Source of the DNA: Xestospongia muta
Lineage: Eukaryota > Porifera > Demospongiae > Haplosclerida > Petrosiidae
Assembly: GCA_963693285.1 (NCBI GenBank)
Contig: OY848917.1
Coordinates: 18,953,745-19,017,744, forward strand
Direction of reading: 5' to 3'
Length of the DNA: 64,000 nt
Every line of letters begins with the position of its first letter. The stretch's first letter is position 1. Both the position numbers and the translations under genes were made by a program. The notes beneath the pieces are model-generated. The model was not told where the DNA came from, ran no database searches, and saw only the letters and a program-made list of their open reading frames with translations. This document shows, piece after piece, positions 24,653-52,417 of the stretch.

Positions 24653-25779
24653 ATGGCTGAAGCAACTACTGTGACACAAGATAATAATGAAGGTAATTAA
24701 CCATTGATAAACTGAAATCAGCGAGTGCAGATTGATTATAGTTATTGTTGTGGAATTAATATAAACCCCAGTACACAGTATGTCATTGATATTTTAACAT
24801 TAAAGCATATGTTATATATATATATATATATATTTATAACAAATATGACACTCACTATATCATTAACATAGAACAGAGTATAGAAAGTCTTCAAAAGCCT
24901 ACAGAAATCCACGATCACTTCTGGGTTAATGTAAGGGTTCCAACATCAGGCAAGGAACAAGATAGTCTTGGTAAATGGCTCGTTTTTAAAGACTATGATA
25001 AAATTGATGACACATGGGAAAAGATTCGAACTGCTGTTCTCACTGATAATCTACAAGGTTGTGTATATGCTAAATGTTCCTGTATGAGATATGATCCTAC
25101 AAAGGGAGGTCCTGGGCCCAGTACTACGGCTGTCATATGTGTTTATACAGAGGAGCACAACATGAATGCTATTGGTTTTAAACTTATTGAGATAGTACAG
25201 CAGGATATCAGGTACAAAACTAATAGTGACTCTCGGGCAGGAAAGTATGTGCACACAGGTGATGGAAAAGTTACCACCCAAAAAATTTACTGGAACAACG
25301 GGAAACCGTCCCTTGAAGACAAGGGTAAGCTATGCTATGGAACATCCAGAGACAAGGAGGATATATGGCATCTTAATGTTGTTGAGGCTCCTAAAGAATT
25401 TGCTTCAAAAGAAATCTTTGGAAGGTGGATTGTAGAGGTGGAAAATGAAGGCCTGACTCCATTATGGCACATTTTAAAGGTCAAGATCGAATGTAAGACT
25501 GAGGATTTTGGAGTTACTAGAATGGAATGTCCCCCAAAAAGAAATCGAAGGTCAGCAGAAGAGAAAGGCATTTTTCAATTGTATGTTGCCAAGAGATGGA
25601 AAGAGTCAGTTGGTTATAAATTAATTAAGTTGGTGGAAACAGATATAGTGTTTGAACAAAAAGGGAGAAGTGACTCTGATGGTTATGAGACTCTATACTG
25701 GAACAATGGTGAACCAGCTTATGAGATTGTAACACGACCTGGAATCACCAAAAATTGGAGGACTGGGGAAGATGTGTAA
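24653..25779 (+). CDS. BLES03/DUF1917-like two-domain protein, unit B
   Basis: Exon 1 is 24,653-24,692 (MAEATTVTQDNNE) and exon 2 is 24,872-25,779 (908 bases), joined in phase 1 by GTAATT...ATAG; 315 residues. The domain is present twice. Residues about 35-160 contain 'GKWLVFKDYDKIDDTWEKIR', 'KCSCMRYDPTKGGPGPSTTA', 'ICVYTEEHNM' and 'YWNNGKPS'. Residues about 175-305 contain 'GRWIVEVENEGLTPLWH', 'AEEKGIFQLYV' and 'YWNNGEPAYEIV'. I match this to the BLES03 (UPF0696, DUF1917) family, said to have an eIF4E-like fold; the biochemical role is not known. No lesions were seen. It is divergent from the CDPF1-like gene. Confidence 0.75.
24812..24834. repeat. (TA)n microsatellite in the BLES03-like intron
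   Basis: A short TA run inside the single intron. The sister intron in unit C has a longer run (about 29,656-29,690), so the tract length differs between copies. Confidence 0.9.
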
Positions 25780-28200
25780 CATTCTGAATTTTGTATGTAA
25801 TATATCAGAATCAGTAAAATTATTTTACACAATTTATACTACTGCAGTGATTCAATTATGTAACAGAAATAACTCTTATAAAAATAATGTTGAATGTCTT
25901 ATAAGTAGTAGACCTGTTATCATTCACTACTATTAATTTCAGTAATCTACAACTCCAGATAATTAAGTAAATGTCTTGTACTTCCTTGATAATGAAGTTG
26001 TTACAGCTGTAGTTTTTGATTTATGACTGTCTTGATCTTGTTTTAGATTTAGCCATAACTTACACAGAATATACCTATATACATTGAGAATATTTGAATC
26101 AAAGATATTATATAATTAGATAAATAGATAGAAATCATTATCTAGGACTCATGACTTTGGACTGAACACAATCAAAAAATAATGTCTGTATTCATAATAT
26201 TCTTTCATAAGATGAACTTTTAGAGATATTTTACTAGCTAAATGGTCTATCTCAACAATTAACATTTTTGTCTCACCAAGAAACCATCCTATTAAGTCTA
26301 ACATCATTTTGGATCATGTGCAAGGAATGTATACAACTATCATTGGTGAGTGTCAGTGCTCTTACTCCATTATTGTATGTAACTATGAATAGAATTAAAG
26401 TGTGCACATTCACTATTGGCGTACACTAATGTAATATTGATAAAGACAATCTTAGGACAATATATTTAGTAAATATAATCTTGTTTACTTGCCAACAGCA
26501 TATATAGTACATCTCAAAACTTAATAATCAAGGCAAATTAAGTCACTATATAGTCTGCCTTCCATCATACACATAGTTTTACTCCAATTAGAGCATTCAT
26601 AAGTAATAATACCATATAATCGAAATATTGACAATCACTAATTTGACAAAAGCTTATCAGTTAGTTTATCATTGTTATTTCTAAGCAACCACTAACCAGT
26701 ATAGTAGGTTATTACACTCTCATAGTAACAAAAGAAGCTATGCCATTCAGTCTAACATCATTTGGATCATGTGAGGAATGTATACAACTATCATTTGCGA
26801 GTTTTAATGCTCTTATTGCATTATTGTATGTAACTATCAAAACTATGAATAGAATTAAAGTGTGCACACTCAGCATTGATGTACACTACTGTATTATTGA
26901 TCAAGACAATCTTAGGACCATATATTTAGTAAATATAATCTTGTTTACTTGCCAACACATATATAGTGCATCTCTGAACTTAATAATCAAGGCAAATTAA
27001 GTCACTATATAGTCTGCCCTCCATCATACACATAGTTTTACTCCAATTAGAGCATTCATAAGTAATAATACCATATAATGGGAAATATTGACAATCATTA
27101 ATTTGACAAAAGCTTATCAGTTAGTTTATCATTGTCACTTCCAAGCAACTACTAACCAGTATAGTACACTGTAAAAATTGATTCGTTGATTTAACTAATA
27201 AATTGTTATACAGGTTGCATGTAGCAAACTTAGTATGATGTAAAAGTAAAGAAAACATAACTCTGTTTTGATTACTGATGTACTACTGTTTATGTAGCTA
27301 ATAGTACATCAGTAATCAAAACAGTGTTATATTTACTTTTACGTCATACTAAGTTCGTTACATGCAACCTGTATAACAATATATTGGTTAATCAACAAAT
27401 TAATTCTTACAGTGTAGGTTAATACACTCTCGTAGTAACAAAATAAACAATAATTTTATAGCTTTATTGGTTTATTGGTTAAGAACAATCAATTTTTGAT
27501 AAATGTCTTGTGATAATAAGTCAAACATTGCAGTTCACACTTCTCATTTTATGGGCGTGGTCAACATAAAATTGTTGGTAATTTAAATTTAATTTGCCAA
27601 ACTGCTAAACTAAATGACTCACCAATATTTCCTATTGTACAGTAACTACTAAGTGAAAATCTAAAAACACAATTTACGTGTATTGTAACAATTTAGGTTC
27701 ATTATATACTCACATTTATATGAGGTAACATAATGATAACATAAGTTATTAATGTTATTATGTCTCACCTTTTGTAATTCAATAAGAAATTTGTTTTTAT
27801 TTTTAAGAAAACAGTCCAAGCAATAACTTCTAGTATAAAATATACTGCAGTTCTATAAAAGAAGATAATATAGGTTTTCAATCACAATTAAGGTATTTCA
27901 TTAATGCAACATTTATATATTTAATAGATCTACAACCTGCCATTGAGTTTTAAGACGAAACAACATTATACTAATCTCCTAAAAACTATATTCCAATATA
28001 CTGTAAATGTATACTGAACTCTATAAGGTTGATATGAGGTAATATTAATGTCTTCAATAGAAGATGTATCTAATTACCATAAAGTGGGTTTATAAGAAAA
28101 AGATTAATGTTTGGTAAATTGGTAAATTTAAATAGCTTACCAAATTAGATGATAGTCAAATTTAATTTTTAAGACTTTCCTGTCACGCCAAGACATATGT
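25780..28200. repeat. Intergenic spacer of the tandem unit (B)
   Basis: Homologous to 21,080-22,790 but longer. A segment of roughly 450 bases is duplicated in tandem (about 26,290-26,740 and 26,745-27,165; compare 'tctaacatcat' at 26,297 and 26,750), and a MITE is inserted in the second copy. I found no gene. Confidence 0.75.
27167..27414. mobile_element. 248-bp palindromic MITE, clean copy, TA target
   Basis: Ends are cactgtaaaaattgatt and aattcttacagtg, with TA on both sides (27,165-27,166 and 27,415-27,416). The two halves are near-perfect inverses around 'gtactactgtttatgtagct', so the whole element folds into one long hairpin. A TA duplication is typical of Tc1/mariner-type elements. 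Relatives are at 2,634-2,883 and 3,987-4,482. The host spacer copy in unit A lacks it. Confidence 0.88.
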
Positions 28201-28506
28201 ACTGAAATTGTTAATGTATAATTATTTTAAAGAGTCTACCAAAACAGTCACTACTATAACTTAGCTCTGTTATAAAAGTTAGGATTTCTCTCTTAACGGC
28301 ATTCCTTATGCTCTGGTAAACATGACATCCTCTATAACAACATTTTTAATCTGCACTCCATTAAAGTAGGTGTGGTTATTGATATGTGTTTGATTCATCA
28401 AATTTAATCTCAATTTCACCAAATATTTTCCTTACCAATAAACCCACTATTAAGTTATGTCCATAATAAGAGGTTTCACTATACATATATTATAATACAG
28501 ACTTAC

Positions 28507-29333
28507 TTTACTAACACAGACAACTCTTTTACATATTACACAGTGTGATCCTAAAATGAGTGGCTTAAACCGCTCAGAGAAAGGGTCCCTACCGATGAAT
28601 GTATCTTCTAAATACCTGTAACATTAATGAAAAAAAATAAGACTTGTTGTGATGATAGTAACATGGCAGCATTGAAATACTATACAAAATGTATTTCATA
28701 CCAAGACAATAACCTCCTGCACTCTAACACTAGTAATGAACAACAAGCCAGGAACCTTTTGTCAGCTCCTTTAATATTAAATATAATGAACTAAGCAACT
28801 ACAATGTTAACTATAACAACAGTGAAAAGAATTATTTGTTGTTCCTTAAAAAATGGTGGCCCTATACACGAAATGTGTTTTTTATTGAAGCACTAAATTA
28901 TTTCTAGGCTTTCATATTCTAGTTAACAATGAAATTAATAGTTAGTATGTATAATATTATTTATACCTAACAACAAATTTAAGGCTTTTCCACTCATATA
29001 TATGAAGTCAAGCATTGAATGGGTTTAGCATGCAAGACTGTATGTCTGGAGACCATGACAACAGTTATCACTTATTCAAACATTATTTAGTGTGTCAGTT
29101 AGTATACAGTAAGATACCATTTATCCTATGTGATAAATGCTATTATACTATACAAAAACTTGTCCATAAGGTCAGCTTTGTTTCAGTCCTTACATGAATC
29201 CTGTGTGTACTTACACTAATCCACTTGAAAATGGACAAGTACGTCCAAAATCATATATAGCATCTGAAAGACCACAATTATGACAAAAAAACGTTTCCTT
29301 TTTTTCAAACCTCTTTCTTGAAGATGTGGCCAT
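28507..29333 (-). CDS. CDPF1-like Cys-rich protein, unit B/C copy
   Basis: Exon 1 is 29,215-29,333 (ATG at 29,331-29,333; MATSSRKRFEKKETFFCHNC) and exon 2 is 28,507-28,615. Lengths (119 and 109), phases and splice sites are the same as in the 23 kb copy. It retains 'LGSHCVICKRVVCVSK'. The third block, about 28,250-28,490, is shorter and changed relative to the other copies. The start lies 161 bases from the divergent BLES03-like start at 29,495, consistent with one shared promoter. Confidence 0.6.
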
Positions 29334-29494
29334 CCGAGTACACTTTGAGCCACGCCTCTATAGGCAGGACAGGATGTCCGCGTTGCCTGCTTCGCTGACA
29401 GTCGCTCCAGAGATGAGTCAAATTGTGAAACTGTAAATGAGCTACTTGAGGGTCTATGCTTTAACGTTTTTACTGTTGCTACTGTCATAAAGTC
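29334..29494. promoter_or_regulatory. Shared divergent promoter region
   Basis: 161 bases separate the two ATGs of the divergent pair. The sequence is GC-richer than its surroundings ('ccacgcctctataggcagga', 'caggatgtccgcgttgcctg'). The equivalent unit B region (23,921-24,652) contains the same block twice (near 23,935 and 24,535), because it has an extra piece inserted. No individual site is identified. Confidence 0.45.
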
Positions 29495-29653
29495 ATGGCT
29501 GAAGCAACTACTGTGACAGAAGATAATAATGAAGGTAATTAACCATTGATAAACTGGAATCAGCGAGTGCAGATTGATTATAGTTATTGTTGTGGAATTA
29601 ATATAAACCCCAGTACACAGTATGTCATTGATATTTTAACATTAAAGCATACG

Positions 29654-29691
<38 letters not shown>

Positions 29692-30645
29692 CAAATATGA
29701 CACTCACTATATCATTAACATAGAACAGAGTATAGAAAGTCTTCAAAAGCCTACAGAAATCTACGATCACTTCTGGGTTCATGTAAGGGTTCCAACATCA
29801 GGCAAGGAACAAGATACTCTTGGTAAATGGCTTGTTTTTAAACACTATGACGAAATTGATGACACATGGGAAAAGATTCGAACTGCTGTTGTCACTGATA
29901 ATCTACAAGGTTGTGTACATGCCAAATGTTCCTGTATGATATATGATCCTACAAAGGGAGGTCCTGGGCCCTGTACTACGGCTGTCATATGTGTTTATAC
30001 AGAGGAGCACAACATGGATGCTATTGGTTTAAACTTATTGAGATAGTACAGCAGGATATCAGGTACAAAACTAATAGTGACTCTTGGGCAGGAAAGTATG
30101 TGCACAGAGGTTTTAAAAAAGTTACCACCAAAACAATTTTTTGGAACAATGGGAAACCATCCTTTGTATGCGATGATAAGCCATGCTATGGAAGATCCAT
30201 AGACAAGAAGGATATATGGCATCTTAATATTGTTGACGCTCCTAAAAAATTTGCTTCAAAAGAAATCTTTGGATGGTGGACTCTAGAGCTGGAAAATAAA
30301 TATCTGACTCCATTATGGCATACTTTAAAGGACAAGATCAAATGTAAGACTGAGGATTTTGGAGTTATTAGAATGGAATGTCCCCCAAAAAGAAATCATT
30401 GGTCAGCGGAAGAGAAAGCTGTTTTTCAATTCTATGTGGCCAAGAGATGGAAAGATTCAGTTGGTTATAAATTAATTGATTTGGTGAAGACAGATATAGT
30501 GTTTGAACAAAAAAGGAGATATGACTCTGATGGCAGGAGATCTCATCGTTATGAGACTCTATACTGGAACAATGGTGAACCAGCTTATGAAATTGTAAAA
30601 CGACCTGGAATCACCAAAAATTGGAGGACTGGAGAAGATATGTAA
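29495..30645 (+). pseudogene. BLES03/DUF1917-like gene, unit C, one-base frameshift
   Basis: Exon 1 is 29,495-29,534 and exon 2 is 29,724-30,645, with splice sites and phase as in unit B. Near 30,028-30,033 the unit B run 'ggttttaaac' reads 'ggtttaaac'. This single T loss ends the first frame after 'HNMDAIGLNLLR'; the second frame then continues undisturbed to the normal stop. Apart from that the two domains are complete ('GKWLVFKHYDEIDDTWEKIR', 'YWNNGEPAYEIVKRPGITK'). It is either a young pseudogene or an assembly error in a homopolymer. Confidence 0.8.
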
Positions 30646-30682
30646 TATCCTGAATTTTCTATGTAATATATCAGAGTCAGTA

Positions 30683-31193
30683 ATGGCCACATCTTTAAGG
30701 AAGAAGTTTGAAAAAAAGGGAACGTTTCTTTGTCATTATTGTGGTCTTTCAGATGCTATATATGATTTTGGACGTACTTGTCCATTTTCAAGTGGCTTAG
30801 TGTAAGTAAAGGGAGGATTCATGTAAGGAACAAAACTGACCTTATGGACATATTTTTGTATAGTATAATAGCATTTATCACATAGAATAAATGGCATCTT
30901 ACTGTACACTAACTGACACACTAAACAATGTTGGAATAAGTGATAATTATTCTCATAGTGTCCAGATATACAGTCTTACATGCTAAAGCATTCAATGCTT
31001 GACTTCATATATATCAGTGAAAAAGCCTAAAAATTGATTGTTAGGTGTAAATAATAATATACATATTTTTCATTGACGTTACAGGTATTTAGAAGATACA
31101 TTCATTGGTAGGGACCCTTTCTCTGAGAGGTTTAAGCCACTTATTTTAGGATCACTCTATGTAGTATGTAAAAGAGTTGTCTGTGTTAGTAAA
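30683..31193 (+). CDS. CDPF1-like Cys-rich protein, inverted copy
   Basis: Exons are 30,683-30,801 and 31,085-31,193, the same lengths and phases as the other copies but on the + strand. The first Cys pair is intact (LCHYC). The second is damaged: 'LGSLYVVCKR' replaces 'LGSHCVICKR', so one cysteine of the pair is Tyr. Here the third block can be spliced on paper (acceptor tattag at 31,216, frame YSETSYYGHNL) but the intron would be only 23 bases, which is doubtful. The ATG sits immediately after the truncated 3' flank of unit C. It may be non-functional. Confidence 0.55.
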
Positions 31194-31199
31194 GTAAGT

Positions 31200-32093
31200 C
31201 TATAATATAATATTAGTATAGTGAAACCTCTTATTATGGACATAACTTAATAGTGGGTTTATTGATAAGGAAAATATTTGTTGAAATTGAAAATTTGTGT
31301 ATTGATAAGATGAAATATAATGAATCAAGCACATATCAATAACCACACCTACTTTAATGGAGTATAGAGTATAGATTGAAAGTGTTGTTAGAGGATGTCA
31401 TATTTACCAGAGCATAAGGAATGCTGTTATGAGAGAAATCCTACCTTTTATAACAGAGCTAAGTTACAGTAATGAGTGTTTCTGGTAGACACTTTTTAAA
31501 GTAATTACACATAAACAGTTTCCGTACATATGTCTTGGGTGTGGCAGGAAGGCCTAAAAAGTTAAATTTGACTATCATTTAATTCGGTAAGCTATTTAAA
31601 TTCACTAATTTACCAAAATTAATCTTTTACAAAGAAAACAACATAACAACTTTATGGTAATTAGATACATCTTCTATTGAAGACATTAATATTACCTCAT
31701 AACTAATCTAAATTGTTACAATCCACATAAATAATGTTCTTAGATTTTCACTTTGTAGTTACTGTATAATAGGAAATATTGGTGAGTCATTTAGTTTAGC
31801 AGTTTGGCAAATTAAATTTAAATTACCAACAATTTTATGTTGACCACACCCATAAAATGAGAAAGTGCATTAACTGCAATGTTTGACTTATTATGACATG
31901 ACATCTATCAACAATTGCTTGTCCTATTAATAAAAGTTATAGCTTCTTTTTTTACTACAAGAGTATAATAACCTACTATACTGGTTAGTGGTTGCTTTGT
32001 AATAACAATGATAAACTAATTAACTGATAAACTTTTGTCAAATTTAATAATTGTCAATATTTCCCACTATCCCACTATATGATTTTATTATTA
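31200..32093. repeat. Inverted copy of the tandem-unit spacer
   Basis: Reads as the inverse of about 27,460-28,490 and then 26,600-26,730 (for example 'gaccacacccataaaatgag' against its inverse near 27,548). Similarity ends about 32,093. It completes the inverted fourth half-unit that begins at 30,683. Confidence 0.7.
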
Positions 32094-33707
32094 CTGTTTC
32101 ATGCTCCTAAAAGCATGAAACAAGTAAAGACTGACATTTAAAGAATGAGTCTTATGAATGGTAAGTTGGCTGATGGTGAATTTCAGTAGTAGTCTCACAA
32201 GGTAAGCAAAAGGGGCTGCCCTCTTGAGACTAGGTTGAATTTTCCCTTTAATAGAGTCTAATACTAATTAAACATTTTCCATGAGCTTAAGCACCATTGT
32301 TGATTTTGGAGTAAAATATCCTTTAGAATGTTATGTAATTAACAACAGACGTCCATGAACAATGGACATCCATGTTGGAATATACACTAGAAACTTTTTA
32401 TGTTATAGAAGCTGTAAACTTGAATTTGAGTATAGCCAGGCACTACCTCTTTTTAGCTGAAGTAGGATTTCAGTGACAGTGAGTAATTGTGTTGCTTCAT
32501 GCGTCCATTTTACTCTTGTAAAATCAACAAACGTTTTATGTAGTCCTCTCTAGTTTATAATACTTCAGTAATATCAACTAAAGGAGGACTGCTGTATGAA
32601 TGACACTACATTCTCTCTTCCATTGCATGAAGATACCTCAGTAGCTCTTTTAAGGACAGTATACTTCAGTATCTCTCCATATAATGTAAAGGCTGAATTA
32701 TTGTCAGTAAATGATGCAATTTTCTTTATAGTAGGTCCTTCTAGAACTGATTAACTACTACTATTGAAGATTCATTTCAATGTTAACCAACAGCTAATTC
32801 TCTCGCCAGCTGTATATTAAGGGACAATCATCCTTCTGCAACTCAATTGAATTATGCTGGCAAATAACATACTTCAACAAGAAATACTGTGATAACAATG
32901 ATGGTTATGACATCATAATAGCTAATGAAATGTTAAAGATGTTTATAAATGTACTACAACACTAATATAGATGTAAATATTTCCTTAATTAACTAATTCT
33001 AAACCCTAATAGTACTGAACTCACTAAACTCTTGAACTGCCACTGAAATTCATGGCTGAGCTTTTGATGTCTGTGAGTTGATTATCTACATAATGTGATG
33101 ACCCACACTGAACCTAGTGCAGTTTACAATGATAACTTCAAAATAAGTTAGTCATTGAGTAAGTGATTTCAATAATAATACAGCAAATACTTGTATTATT
33201 CATTAATTCTATGTATTCTCTCAGAGAATATGTGACCCTTAGTTGTAATCTGCTGGGAGCTACATGATACAATGAGCACATGGTTAACAATTTGAACCAC
33301 ACCCACATCATTAATGTCAAACCACCCACTCACCTAATACCTTGAAAGTGTATACTTAATATGTAAAATACCAAATTTGAAGTATTAGTTCTTTTGATCA
33401 TTACTAAAGTAGGTAGTAGCCATTATTGTATTCATAGAATGGAGTAAGTTCCTTCTTATATAACTCATGTACAATATATTGAACTCAAAAAGTTTTAAAT
33501 TAATGTGAATTCACTCAAATTTTACCAAAAAACACTCTAAATTATATCAAAGAATTATAGATGGTAAGATAAACAACTATGTCAAAAAGGGGTAATTATT
33601 ATTTGGTGATATAAAAACTTCAGCTTAAAAACTGTTACAGTCTCTAATACACTTGTTAATATAAAATATTGTAATTATAAAAACATAACAAATTATATAA
33701 CATCAAT
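32094..33707. other. No gene recognised; 3' flank of the giant ankyrin gene
   Basis: About 1.6 kb with no coding, RNA or repeat pattern I can support. A 63-residue - strand frame at 33,138-33,329 looks like chance. The last 400 bases before 33,708 should contain the 3' end of the ankyrin gene's transcript. Confidence 0.5.
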
Positions 33708-50783
<17,076 letters not shown>

Positions 50784-52230
50784 ACTTCAAGATATGTTAA
50801 GAAGTCCTAAAAAACACTCTAATTATTCTACAGAGAGGACAATATAAGAGTATTGAATTAACAATTACCATATTATAACTACTAATAGGCACAGTATTGA
50901 ACCAAGACATATGACAACCTATGATTATATCTATATATCATTACTAACTCCATGTCTTAAGTCATCTACATTTACAGTATATGTACACCATTATTTAATA
51001 CAATTATATTCTTAGATGTTAACTCTTCTTAACTTTTCTGGATCATTTTGGACACTGATTTAAACCTTTATATAATGACATATAATATCCTTGATACAAC
51101 TTCCAATTACTGTTTAATATCAACAATAAACAACACAATAAAATAATGTTACAATTCAGATTAGATTGGGATGCTTTTACAGACAATGATATCTGTCTAC
51201 AACTACTATATATTAGTATTCAATACAAAGGAAAGGCTTTTAAGACTAAAAGTCCAAATATTCTACCTTCAATAGCTCTTGTCATAGATACTCTAGTCTG
51301 TACTTGTTACTAACTAAGAGGTGGAGTTCAGTCTTACAATACTGAGCAATAACTGAGCACTGTGGTGACTAGAATCTAACTTATTACTATGAGCTTATTC
51401 AACATGATCCAAAGTTGGTGAACCTCTTTTATCTATAGTACCAAGTACATGAAAATCAAATCACTTTTATTGAAAATACATAATGTCCACTGGTAGATAT
51501 ATGAGCTCTATTGTATGACTTGTGAGAAAACTTCAGGATGATAGCTTCTTAATTGTAGAAGCTACTTATTAGTAGAGTTGTCAAGGCCGCACTTACAAAA
51601 TGGTCAAAATCCTTCTTCAATCTCTTTTTTCTAAATTCTTCTGTTGTACGTTTTTGAAACAGGCCACAATGTTCAGTCTTCTTTCAACAACTAGTATAAC
51701 TACATTAACTACTGCTGTCAAGTCCAATATCTAGGGGTGGACTATTCCAGAGAAGGTGTAAAATATAATAAATGCCATTACAGTGACCACCAAGACTGTC
51801 TAATCATATTTATAGGAAAATAATCACTAGTGATAAACAACATTAACAATATTCAAAGACATCTGTGGGTGGGCCACTGTTTACAAAAGAGGTTAATGAA
51901 AAAAGGTCTCTCAAGTGTTACTATGAATTTCATAGAATTGGCCACCGAAAGTGTTCCACAAACAGTGAACATATCTACCTCCATACATTTAATATATACA
52001 TTATTATATTGTATTTAAATGTATAGAAGTAGGACTACAAGTTGTGAGCTATAGTTCTTGTTGACTACTGAAGTAATAAAATACATCAATAAATATATTG
52101 ACATGACATGTTAAATAATACAAACAGTTAAAGAAGGAATAAAATAAAATACAACTGAACTGACAAGACGTGAGACTGTATGACATTATCATGACATAAT
52201 AACCTGTAACTATTAAACTATTAATAGTAA
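50784..52230. other. Intergenic: promoter side of giant ankyrin gene
   Basis: Inverse of 1,724-3,645 without that arm's foldback insertions. It separates the stop of the CAP-Gly gene from the start exon of the ankyrin gene, both on the - strand. No specific promoter motif can be named. A 62-residue + strand frame at 51,830-52,018 is unsupported. Confidence 0.55.
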
Positions 52231-52368
52231 CTATTGGTCTATTTTTAGTAACTTGGCACAGTTAATACCACAATGCGTTGCCTTTTCAGGTTTAACAAAA
52301 ATACCATAGTTTGGTTTATAGGAAAAATAACGTTTACCATTAACACTGCCATCATTTTTACCACCTAG

Positions 52369-52417
<49 letters not shown>

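Noticed and set aside
24812..24834. Possible TATA box or origin in the TA run
   Set aside because: A microsatellite inside an intron whose length differs between copies.
25051..25571. Antisense frames inside the BLES03-like genes
   Set aside because: Shadow frames on the strand opposite a well-supported coding exon.
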